A stretch of DNA of 6,277 bases from Deltaproteobacteria bacterium (GTDB lineage: Bacteria; Desulfobacterota; Desulfobacteria; Desulfobacterales; Desulfatibacillaceae), in contig JAKAGN010000170.1 of the NCBI GenBank assembly GCA_021815525.1, forward strand, positions 1-6,277, in the 5' to 3' direction. The position numbers and the translations under genes are program-made. Under the pieces are notes generated by a model. That model did not search any database and was not told where the DNA came from. It saw only the letters and a list, made by a program, of their open reading frames with translations. The first letter of the stretch is position 1; every line of letters starts with the position of its first letter. Shown here in pieces: positions 1 to 5,139 of this stretch.

Positions 1-1176
1 GCGATCGAGGGGTATCCCCCTTGGCGCCCGCACCTTTTTGCCGCAGGTGGGGCAGGAATGCTGGGCGGCGCTGCGCTCGCGGGTGGAGCGGCCGGAGGAC
101 GCCGGCCGCCTCCGGCGCGAAGGCTCAGGCGCCGATTCCGCAGGGGGCGGGGCATCCTCCTCCGCTGCCGCCGCGTCCCCGCCGGGCGGGGCCTCGTAAG
201 CGGCGGCGGGCGGGGTCTGCGGCGCAGGCTCAGGCTCGCGCGGCGCCTCGGCGCGGAGCGGCCTGCGTATCCGGCGATCTCCGGGGGCGGCCCGGTCCGG
301 GGCGGCTTCGGCGGCAACCGGCTCCAGGGCCGACGCCACCTCGTCGAAGCCTTTGAAGCGGTCCTCGGGCTCGAAGGCGAGGCAGCGGGCGATGAAGTCC
401 ACGGCCTCCCTGGGAACGTCGGAGCGGGTGAAGCTCACCCCCTTGTCCCGGAGCAGGCGCAGCCGCTCTATGAAGTCCTCCTCCTCGTAGGGAAGCGTCC
501 CCTCCCACAAGAAGTAGCAAACGAGCCCGTAGGAGTAGATGATGGCGGGGACCTTGGCGGACTCGGCCTTAAGTATGGTTTCCGGCGCGGCCCAGTTGGG
601 GGTGAACTGGGCCCGGGCGGTGGAGGAGACCGAGGAGAGGCGCTTCAAGCCTCCCAGGTCGCCCACCACGAGGTCCCCGGAGGTGGTGAAAAGGAGGTTG
701 CCGGGCTTCAAGTCCGTTACCAGGAAGGTCTCCCCGCACTCGGAGGTGAGCCGCCGCAGGATCACCGCAAGCTCGCGCATGAGGGCAAGGGCCCGCGCGG
801 GCGAAAGGCCGTCCTTGGCGTCCAGCACGTGGTCCCGGAGGTTCTCGGCGCAAAGCTCCATTAATATCACGAGGTAGCCGCGCGCCTCCCTTTCGCTCAC
901 CTCCTTGCCCACCAAGTGAAAGTCGTGGATCTTGAGGACGCCCGGCCCTTCTATCTTCTCGTAATATTGCTCGACTGCGTGGAAGTCCTGGCTGATGCGG
1001 GAGTCCATCTCGCTTGCGGTGGGAGCAAGGCGCGAGCGCTCCACCACGAGCGGCACCACCTTGGCGGCGCGGGCCTTCAAGCCGTCCTCGATGCGGTACA
1101 CGGTGCCGTAAATCCCCTCGCCAAGGGAGCCGGTCACCTTGTAGGTGGGAAGACATTTACGAATGATCTCGATCAT
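1..1176 (-). CDS. Hanks-type Ser/Thr protein kinase, C-terminus cut by window edge
   Basis: This minus-strand frame is open from the ATG at 1176-1174 to the window edge (392 codons, no stop). It should transfer phosphate from ATP to Ser/Thr residues of target proteins. Visible motifs: glycine loop G16-S-L-G-E-G-x-x-G24-T-V26; ATP lysine K39 in AAKVV; catalytic loop VTDLKPGN with D155, K157 and N160; metal-binding D173-L-G175 in place of DFG; APE at 197-199. The kinase fold ends near residue 275. A Pro/Ala/Glu/Arg-rich linker follows, then CPTCGKK (C375, C378), which looks like the first half of a zinc ribbon whose partner cysteines lie outside the window. The usual HRD is V-T-D here, so this is a non-RD kinase, which often does not depend on activation-loop phosphorylation. 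No membrane segment is visible, so it is probably cytosolic. It starts 4 bases after the phosphatase stop, with GGAAGA upstream as a ribosome binding site, implying cotranscription. Kinase identity is firm; the substrate is unknown. Confidence 0.93.
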   Translation of the reverse strand, partial: MIEIIRKCLPTYKVTGSLGEGIYGTVYRIEDGLKARAAKVVPLVVERSRLAPTASEMDSRISQDFHAVEQYYEKIEGPGVLKIHDFHLVGKEVSEREARGYLVILMELCAENLRDHVLDAKDGLSPARALALMRELAVILRRLTSECGETFLVTDLKPGNLLFTTSGDLVVGDLGGLKRLSSVSSTARAQFTPNWAAPETILKAESAKVPAIIYSYGLVCYFLWEGTLPYEEEDFIERLRLLRDKGVSFTRSDVPREAVDFIARCLAFEPEDRFKGFDEVASALEPVAAEAAPDRAAPGDRRIRRPLRAEAPREPEPAPQTPPAAAYEAPPGGDAAAAEEDAPPPAESAPEPSRRRRPASSGRSTRERSAAQHSCPTCGKKVRAPRGIPLDR

Positions 1177-1180
1177 TCCG

Positions 1181-1930
1181 TTATTCTTCCGCCTGCTCCA
1201 TGCGCGCCATGACGATGCTCGCGTTGTCCTTCATGCCGGCGGCGCGGATGGCGGCCGTAAGCTCCCGGGCGCGGCCCAGGGGGTCCGCCGCCAGGACCTC
1301 CGCCATGCGGGCGTCGGTCAGGACGTCGCTCACCCCGTCGGAGCACAGGAGGTACGTAGCGCCGGGGCCGCAGTCCTCCTCGAAGATGTAAAGGGGCTGG
1401 CGGGCGTCCCAGCGGTCCGCGAAGATGGGGCCCACGCCGAAATCCACGAGGTTCCTGAAGGGGTTCGAGAAGGCGTCGGCCTCGGTCAGAAGCTTGTCGT
1501 CCACGAGGCGCTGGACGAAGGAGTGGTCGTGGGAGACCCGGACCAGCCCGGCTTCCGAGACCCTGTAGACCCGCGAGTCCCCGGCGTTCACCACCATCAC
1601 CCGGCGGCCGTCCGTAACGAGCGCCGCCACGGTGGTGCCGGAGTCGAAGGGCACCACGCCCTCCTTCATGGAGGCCTGTATCTCCGCCACGGCCGCGTCC
1701 ACCTCGGCGGGCCCCGGGTAGCCGCCCGAAAAGGCCCCGGCGAGCTTATCGCACACGTAGCGGCTGGCCTCCTCGCCCGCCGAGTGCCCGCCCAGGCCGT
1801 CGCACACCGCAAGGGTGAGGATGGGGCCGGCAAACTCCCAGGAGGCCGTGACGTCGTTCTCCTGGTAGACCCGCCCGGCCGCAAGGACCGCGTCCTGCTG
1901 GTTGGGCCCGGGCCCACGTCCATCGAGCAA
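1181..1930 (-). CDS. PP2C-family (PPM) Ser/Thr protein phosphatase
   Basis: This is a metal-dependent phosphatase that removes phosphate from Ser/Thr residues, presumably opposing the kinase just downstream. Numbered from the TTG at 1930, the PP2C metal ligands are all present: D13 in NQQDA, D44 in CDGLGGH, D198 in SDG and D235 in DN. Other family signatures are GEEAS (52-56), DSGTT (96-100), NAGDSR (115-120) and SHDHS (133-137). At about 249 residues it is a single catalytic domain without membrane segments. The start is uncertain. In this frame only TTG fits. An ATG at 1947-1945 with GGGGAA four bases upstream lies in a neighbouring frame and encodes a family-like beginning (MKATLFCSMDVGPGP). 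That suggests a one-base indel in the GGGCCCGGGCCC tract at about 1906-1917, either a real frameshift or a sequence error. The gene ends 4 bases before the kinase start, a typical phosphatase-kinase operon. Confidence 0.93.
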   Translation of the reverse strand: MLDGRGPGPNQQDAVLAAGRVYQENDVTASWEFAGPILTLAVCDGLGGHSAGEEASRYVCDKLAGAFSGGYPGPAEVDAAVAEIQASMKEGVVPFDSGTTVAALVTDGRRVMVVNAGDSRVYRVSEAGLVRVSHDHSFVQRLVDDKLLTEADAFSNPFRNLVDFGVGPIFADRWDARQPLYIFEEDCGPGATYLLCSDGVSDVLTDARMAEVLAADPLGRARELTAAIRAAGMKDNASIVMARMEQAEE

Positions 1931-2050
1931 AAAAGCGTAGCCTTCATGTCGTTCCCCGGGATGAGCAAGGATGAGATATCGAGCCGGAAGACGATTTCTT
2001 ATCCGATTCCACGGCCGGTGAAAAGAAAAAAAGCGCCTCCATCCTCCGTC

Positions 2051-2077
2051 TTGACCGCCGGGCGGCGGCTTGATAAG
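2051..2077 (+). promoter_or_regulatory. Possible weak sigma-70 promoter for mtgA
   Basis: TTGACC (2051-2056) matches five of six -35 consensus bases. GATAAG (2072-2077) matches four of six -10 bases, with a short 15-base spacer. It lies 45 bases before the mtgA start, in the gap between divergent genes (1948-2122), where a promoter is expected. The spacer is suboptimal and GC-rich, so this is a tentative call. I saw no clearer promoter in this gap on either strand. Confidence 0.25.
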
Positions 2078-2122
2078 GGCAGGGATCGGAAAAAAACGCT
2101 ACGCGGCGAAAGCGACTGCCCC

Positions 2123-2821
2123 ATGATCAGAGCCATCAAATTTTTTTTCAAGCGCGTGCTGCCCATACTGCTGGTCCTCTTCGTGGCCTACCAGGTCTGG
2201 ATCCTGGCCCACGTCCTGTGGTGGCGCAACCACAACCCGGGGATGACGGCCTTCATGTCCGAGCGCCTCGAGATCCTTCAAAAAAAGGACCCGGAGTTCC
2301 AGCTTCGCCACAAGTGGGTGAGCTACGCGAAAATCTCGCCCAACCTGAAACGCGCGCTGGTTGCAAGCGAGGACGCCAAGTTCCTGGACCACGACGGCTT
2401 CGACTGGGAGGGGATGCAGGACGCCTGGGAGCGGAACATCAAGAAGGGCCGCATAGTGGCCGGGGGCAGCACCATAAGCCAGCAGCTGGCCAAGAACCTA
2501 TTCCTCACGCCCGGCAAGACCCCCTGGCGCAAGCTGGAGGAGGCCGCCATCACCGTGATGCTGGAGACGGTGATGGAAAAGCGCAGGATATTCGAGATTT
2601 ATTTGAACGTCATTGAGTGGGGGAACGGCGTTTACGGCGCGGAGGCTGCGGCGCAGCGCTACTTCGGAGTGAGCGCGGCGCAGCTTTCCTGGGACCAGGC
2701 CGCGTGGCTCGCCTCCATCGTGCCCAACCCCCGCTACTTCGAGAAGCACCGCAGGGACCGCAAGGTCCTCCGCAAGGCGGCCATCATACGGCGGAGGATG
2801 CGCTACGCGGACTTCCCGTGA
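2123..2821 (+). CDS. mtgA: Monofunctional peptidoglycan glycosyltransferase MtgA (GT51)
   Basis: It polymerises lipid II into glycan strands at the outer face of the cytoplasmic membrane, with no transpeptidase domain. The 232 residues are close to the usual length (E. coli MtgA about 240). An N-terminal membrane anchor spans roughly residues 12-33 after a basic start (KFFFKR). GT51 motifs follow in order: ASEDAKFLDHDGFD (81-94) with catalytic E83; GGSTISQQLAKNLFL (114-128); RKLEEA (136-141), where E140 aligns with the second conserved glutamate; and KRRIFEIYLNVIEWGNGVYG (153-172). The open frame extends far upstream of the ATG at 2123, but that part is antisense to the phosphatase and kinase genes. 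The ATG just before the basic and hydrophobic anchor is therefore the start, although the ribosome binding site is weak. It is divergent from the phosphatase gene. Sharing regulation with the kinase pair is possible but not shown. Confidence 0.95.
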   Translation: MIRAIKFFFKRVLPILLVLFVAYQVWILAHVLWWRNHNPGMTAFMSERLEILQKKDPEFQLRHKWVSYAKISPNLKRALVASEDAKFLDHDGFDWEGMQDAWERNIKKGRIVAGGSTISQQLAKNLFLTPGKTPWRKLEEAAITVMLETVMEKRRIFEIYLNVIEWGNGVYGAEAAAQRYFGVSAAQLSWDQAAWLASIVPNPRYFEKHRRDRKVLRKAAIIRRRMRYADFP

Positions 2822-2822
2822 C

Positions 2823-2854
2823 GGCCCGGCCGGGACCCCGGCCGTCCGCGGGCC
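2823..2854 (+). terminator. GC-rich hairpin just after mtgA, possible weak terminator
   Basis: A perfect 7-bp stem, GGCCGGG (2828-2834) with CCCGGCC (2837-2843), forms immediately after the mtgA stop. Outer GGCCC (2823-2827) can alternatively pair with GGGCC (2850-2854). Only a broken T-rich stretch follows (GATTTCCATCTT), so this is not a standard intrinsic terminator. It may stop transcription weakly or protect the 3' end. It also marks the point where base composition drops. Confidence 0.35.
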
Positions 2855-3019
2855 GATTTCCATCTTGCCTTTCAGTTGTTTTGGTGTTACTCTTCACGAA
2901 ACATCTTGTAGCATGTCCACTCGTTGATAGTGGATTCTTGAGGGACCATCCGCCATACCATTGGGCAGCTCGTTGAAAATGACCCAATATGATGAAGTGG
3001 TGGTTCGGCTGGCATTGAT

Positions 3020-3027
3020 AAAGGGAG
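3020..3027 (+). promoter_or_regulatory. Ribosome binding site of the methyltransferase gene
   Basis: AAAGGGAG ends 7 bases before the ATG at 3035, a good Shine-Dalgarno match at normal spacing. It supports that ATG over the in-frame ATG two codons later at 3041. No convincing promoter was found in the 2855-3019 stretch; an ATTGGG/CCCAAT inverted repeat (about 2960-2988) is present but has no assigned role. Confidence 0.7.
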
Positions 3028-3034
3028 TATACGC

Positions 3035-3787
3035 ATGGACATGTGGAAGTTTTTCGACATCACGCATAGGGAGCACATTCTCTGCAATCCGATGAGTCTT
3101 GAGAAACTTGAACAGCTTATAACACTTCTGCCTCTGAAACCTGGCGCGCGCGTGCTTGATATGGCCACTGGAAAGGGCGAGTTTCTCATCAGGCTTGCAG
3201 AACGGTACCGGCAAATGACGGGGACAGGAGTTGATTTCTCTCCCTACTGCATTGCCGATGTCCACAAGAAGCATCAAGAACGTGTTCCGGATGCCCAACT
3301 CCACTTCCTGGAGATGGACGGGGCCAAGTATGTCCCAGAGACCTTGGAGAGCTTTGATCTGGTAGCCTGCATCGGTGCGAGTTGGATTTATGGCGGGCAT
3401 CGAGGGACGTTGAGCGCGCTCAAGAAGATGGCGGCGCCGGAAAGTTGGATTGTTGTGGGAGAACCGTACTGGCGGCATGAACCGGAAAGAGACTATTTAG
3501 AAGCGATCGGAATGACGCGGAACGACTTCGGAACACATTATGAGAATGTAGAGGCCGGGCGAGAGCAGGGATTGGAGGCTGTCTACACACTCGTAAGCAG
3601 CCAGGATGACTGGGATAGATATGAAGGGTTGCAGTGGTATGCTGCGGAAACCTGGGCGAGTGATCATCGGGATGATCCAGATGTTGAGACCGTGCTGAAG
3701 CGGGTGCGTGAGAGTAAGACAGCATATCTTAAGTGGGGACGGGAAACGATGGGATGGGCGATTTATGCATTCAAGAAAGGGGCCTAA
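3035..3787 (+). CDS. Class I SAM-dependent methyltransferase, substrate unknown
   Basis: A 250-residue Rossmann-fold methyltransferase, probably cytosolic, predicted to move a methyl group from S-adenosylmethionine to an unidentified acceptor. The SAM-binding motif I is VLDMATGKGEF (residues 40-50), followed by the acidic end of strand 2 in GTGVDFS (63-69, D67), FLEMDGAKY (91-99, D95, adenine-side loop), the strand-4 motif FDLVACIGASWIYG (107-120) and WIVVGEPYW (138-146). The N-terminal 35 residues form a helical cap (KFFDITHREH). The C-terminal third is rich in Trp, Tyr and acidic residues and may form the acceptor pocket; it gives no recognisable family. The gene stands alone on its strand. 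Hand counts of three 60-base blocks gave about 55-58% GC, below the roughly 65% in one mtgA block, and it borders the very AT-rich gene, so horizontal acquisition is plausible. Fold is confident, reaction specificity is not. Confidence 0.88.
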   Translation: MDMWKFFDITHREHILCNPMSLEKLEQLITLLPLKPGARVLDMATGKGEFLIRLAERYRQMTGTGVDFSPYCIADVHKKHQERVPDAQLHFLEMDGAKYVPETLESFDLVACIGASWIYGGHRGTLSALKKMAAPESWIVVGEPYWRHEPERDYLEAIGMTRNDFGTHYENVEAGREQGLEAVYTLVSSQDDWDRYEGLQWYAAETWASDHRDDPDVETVLKRVRESKTAYLKWGRETMGWAIYAFKKGA

Positions 3788-3859
3788 CACATTTATAGTT
3801 GGCTAACGCATATTGTACAGCTACGGTATTCACCTGACACATCCGCCCCTGCCTATGTC

Positions 3860-4474
3860 TTAACTTTTTAGTTTTACAATAGGTTCTAAAAATATTGAAA
3901 TCTCAGGGATGTATGGTAGCCTCTTTGATCGAACTACTTTATATATTACGTCTTCAACCCCAAAACTTTTTATTCTTAAATTATATTTATTAAGAACTTC
4001 ATTGATTTCTTGATATGAATTTGAACTTAGCAATAATTTTTCAATTATATCATATTTTATTCCGACAGTAACATTGTTAGGCATATTCATCCATTCTTTT
4101 GATTCAGCAGCACTTTTTAATAACCTTGCTCTTACTTCCTGTTCAAAGCTATATCCTATATGAATGGCAGCTATATTTCCTTTAATATTAATATTATTAG
4201 ATAAAATTCTCTCTAGAAATTTGCTTAGCGAATTTGCTTCATCAATAATAGTAACAGCATCTTTATTATTAGGAATAATTTTTATTATTAAAATATATTT
4301 GCTATTGTCAATATTATAAATATGATAAATAAATTCTCCACTTCGTTCTGTAAAGGTTAATGTTATATTAATTTCACTAAAGTTTGATTCAGATAAAAAA
4401 TCTTGCGCGCCATTAATCATTAAAAATAATATTAACAGGATAATACATTTAATTATTCTTATATTAATTATCAT
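3860..4474 (-). CDS. Very AT-rich gene for a small exported protein, unknown family
   Basis: The 204-residue product is not recognised. The ATG at 4474-4472 is chosen because GGAG sits 6 bases upstream; an in-frame TTG at 4486 lacks such a site. The N-terminus looks like a signal peptide: a basic start (INIRIIK), a hydrophobic run of Ile, Leu and Cys (residues about 10-20) and possible cleavage after NGA (21-23), so the mature protein would be exported or lipid-free periplasmic. The rest mixes beta-prone stretches (INITLTF, KYILIIKIIP) with a helical middle (about 75-150) and has no Cys or catalytic signature that I can identify. Hand counts of three 60-base blocks gave 12-28% GC, against well over 60% in the flanking genes, strong evidence of recent transfer from an AT-rich donor. 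The intact frame, good ribosome binding site and matched promoter argue it is expressed. It is convergent with the methyltransferase gene. Confidence 0.75.
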   Translation of the reverse strand: MIINIRIIKCIILLILFLMINGAQDFLSESNFSEINITLTFTERSGEFIYHIYNIDNSKYILIIKIIPNNKDAVTIIDEANSLSKFLERILSNNINIKGNIAAIHIGYSFEQEVRARLLKSAAESKEWMNMPNNVTVGIKYDIIEKLLLSSNSYQEINEVLNKYNLRIKSFGVEDVIYKVVRSKRLPYIPEISIFLEPIVKLKS

Positions 4475-4509
4475 CTTAATCTCCAAAATCTAATATTTAT
4501 AGATAAATT

Positions 4510-4539
4510 AGTATAATTGCCTTCACCTGTAAAAGTCAA
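4510..4539 (-). promoter_or_regulatory. Strong sigma-70-like promoter for the AT-rich gene
   Basis: On the minus strand TTGACT (4539-4534) and TATACT (4515-4510) each match five of six consensus bases, with an 18-base spacer. Transcription would begin near 4503, giving a leader of about 30 bases that contains the GGAG ribosome binding site. The -35 box lies inside the tandem repeat at the insertion-sequence end, whereas the -10 box lies in AT-rich flanking DNA, so this is probably a hybrid promoter. Confidence 0.7.
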
Positions 4540-4591
4540 GCATCTACCGGCAGTTTGTCTGTAAAAGTCAAAGACCTGCCGGACAGTTTGT
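4527..4591. repeat. Two tandem copies of a 32-33-base repeat at an IS end
   Basis: Copy 1 (4527-4558) and copy 2 (4559-4591) both begin CTGTAAAAGTCAA and end CAGTTTGT, with a CCGG core; they differ at a few central positions and by one base in length. They sit directly beyond the end of the transposase remnant, where an insertion sequence carries its terminal transposase-binding sites, so I read them as the IS end. There is no spacer between the copies, so this is not a CRISPR array. Confidence 0.8.
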
Positions 4592-4610
4592 CCTCTTGAA
4601 GTGAGGTTGC

Positions 4611-4784
4611 TTAGGCGGCCTCCTGTTCGAGTTCCTTGCGGCGGATTTTGCTCAGCTCGAAGGTCTCGATGGGGCGGCGTCCCTGGTTGCGGTAGCCCCG
4701 GAGAGGCCGTTCGTTGTTATAGTGGTCGAGCCAGACGTCCAGGTCCTTTTAGAGAGCGTCCACGGACTGGTAGAACTTCTGGCG
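4611..4784 (-). pseudogene. IS481-like transposase remnant (C-terminus, internal stop)
   Basis: Reading the minus strand gives RQKFYQSVDAL, a TAA stop (4751-4749), then KDLDVWLDHYNNERPLRGY, NQGRRPIETFEL and KIRRKELEQEAA before the stop at 4613-4611. This is the end of the DDE integrase core of IS481-type transposases: the FYxSVxxLQxDLDxWLxxYNNERPxxGY pattern. The internal TAA replaces the usual glutamine codon CAA (one base change). Only about 57 codons remain; the N-terminal DNA-binding domain and most of the catalytic core are missing. Similarity stops at about 4784, exactly where a perfect palindrome begins. The element cannot move by itself. Confidence 0.85.
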
Positions 4785-4817
4785 GGTGGCCCCGGCAACT
4801 CGTTGCCGGGGCCACCC
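4784..4817. repeat. Perfect 16-bp palindrome with 2-base loop at the IS break point
   Basis: The arm GGGTGGCCCCGGCAAC (4784-4799) and its exact complement GTTGCCGGGGCCACCC (4802-4817) are separated by TC. It starts where the transposase remnant ends. It has no T-run on either side, so it is not a classical terminator. It could be a mobile palindromic element, or a hairpin at which the IS was broken. Confidence 0.8.
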
Positions 4818-4820
4818 ACG

Positions 4821-4865
4821 GGAAAGGTCCTCGCCGTAGAATAACTACGCCTTCGGTCCTTTTCC
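4821..4865. repeat. Imperfect inverted repeat next to the palindrome
   Basis: Outer arms GGAAAGG (4821-4827) and CCTTTTCC (4858-4865) pair with one bulge, and inner CGTAG (4835-4839) pairs with CTACG (4845-4849). It is one of several hairpins stacked between the IS remnant and the terminator. No function is evident. Confidence 0.4.
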
Positions 4866-4894
4866 GCCTGCTTCCTTGCATAGGTTCGAATTAC

Positions 4895-4955
4895 GTAGTC
4901 GGGTGAACCCGCCCTCCTTCGCTTTCGCTTCGGAGGACGGAACCACCCGACCTAC
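4895..4955. repeat. REP-like imperfect palindrome
   Basis: The left arm starts GTAGTCGGGTG (4895-4905) and continues to CCTCC. The right arm ends CCACCCGACCTAC (4943-4955). The arms pair over about 24 bases with mismatches and bulges around the loop CTTCGCTTTCGCTTCGG. The left arm holds a smaller hairpin, CGGGT-GA-ACCCG (4900-4911). GTAGGTCGGGT palindromes are a known style of proteobacterial REP sequence, often spread by RAYT transposases; that assignment is from memory of the motif, not a search. Confidence 0.55.
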
Positions 4956-5009
4956 AAATTTGCCCCTCTTCCGCGCCACAATCGTTACCTGCCGGGATGC
5001 GAAGCCCTC

Positions 5010-5048
5010 AAAAAAACACGCGGCGCGTTGCGAAGCAACGCGCCGCGT
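5010..5048 (-). terminator. Intrinsic terminator of the CULT-glycosyltransferase operon
   Basis: On the minus strand a perfect 14-bp GC-rich stem (5048-5035 with 5031-5018) and a three-base TTC loop are followed by G and seven T residues (5016-5010). It lies about 90 bases beyond the glycosyltransferase stop. On the plus strand the stem is followed mainly by A, so it acts in one direction. The stem fully isolates the operon from the decay zone to its left. Confidence 0.88.
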
Positions 5049-5081
5049 AAAAATTATCGGGGGTCCGGGGGGACGTAGTCT

Positions 5082-5139
5082 CCCCGGCCGCCGGAGGCGC
5101 CTTTGCTTTTGCCTTTCCCCCGGCCGCCGGAGGCGCCTT
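5082..5139. repeat. 22-base direct repeat, two copies 36 bases apart
   Basis: CCCCGGCCGCCGGAGGCGCC plus TT occurs at 5082-5103 and again at 5118-5139, with a 14-base spacer. The second copy covers the last two bases of the glycosyltransferase stop codon. Next to copy 1, CCGGGG (about 5066-5071) can pair with CCCCGG (5082-5087), giving another hairpin. Its complement, GGCGCCTCCGGCGGCC, resembles abundant intergenic repeats of sulfate-reducing Desulfobacterota as I recall them. Confidence 0.75.

Noticed and set aside
58..864. Plus-strand open frame of 268 codons over the kinase
   Set aside because: It is antisense to well-supported kinase motifs and its translation is Gly/Arg-rich without any family signature.
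1145..2122. Long plus-strand open frame in front of mtgA that would give a 558-residue protein
   Set aside because: It runs antisense through the phosphatase gene, has a low-complexity His/Gly/Val-rich translation and joins mtgA only because the GC-rich opposite strand lacks stops.
2894..3478. Minus-strand open frame of 194 codons opposite the methyltransferase
   Set aside because: The plus-strand frame holds clear SAM-binding motifs and a ribosome binding site; this one has neither.
3783..3815. GCCTAAC followed by GTTGGCTAACGC as an integron attC site after the methyltransferase
   Set aside because: GCCTAAC fits one core half-site, but no properly spaced GTTRRRY partner or matching site upstream of the gene was found.
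4527..4591. Two near-identical 32-33-base units as a tiny CRISPR array
   Set aside because: The units are directly adjacent with no spacer and lie at an IS end.
4601..4906. Plus-strand open frame of 101 codons across the IS remnant
   Set aside because: It is antisense to the transposase remnant and crosses the perfect palindrome.
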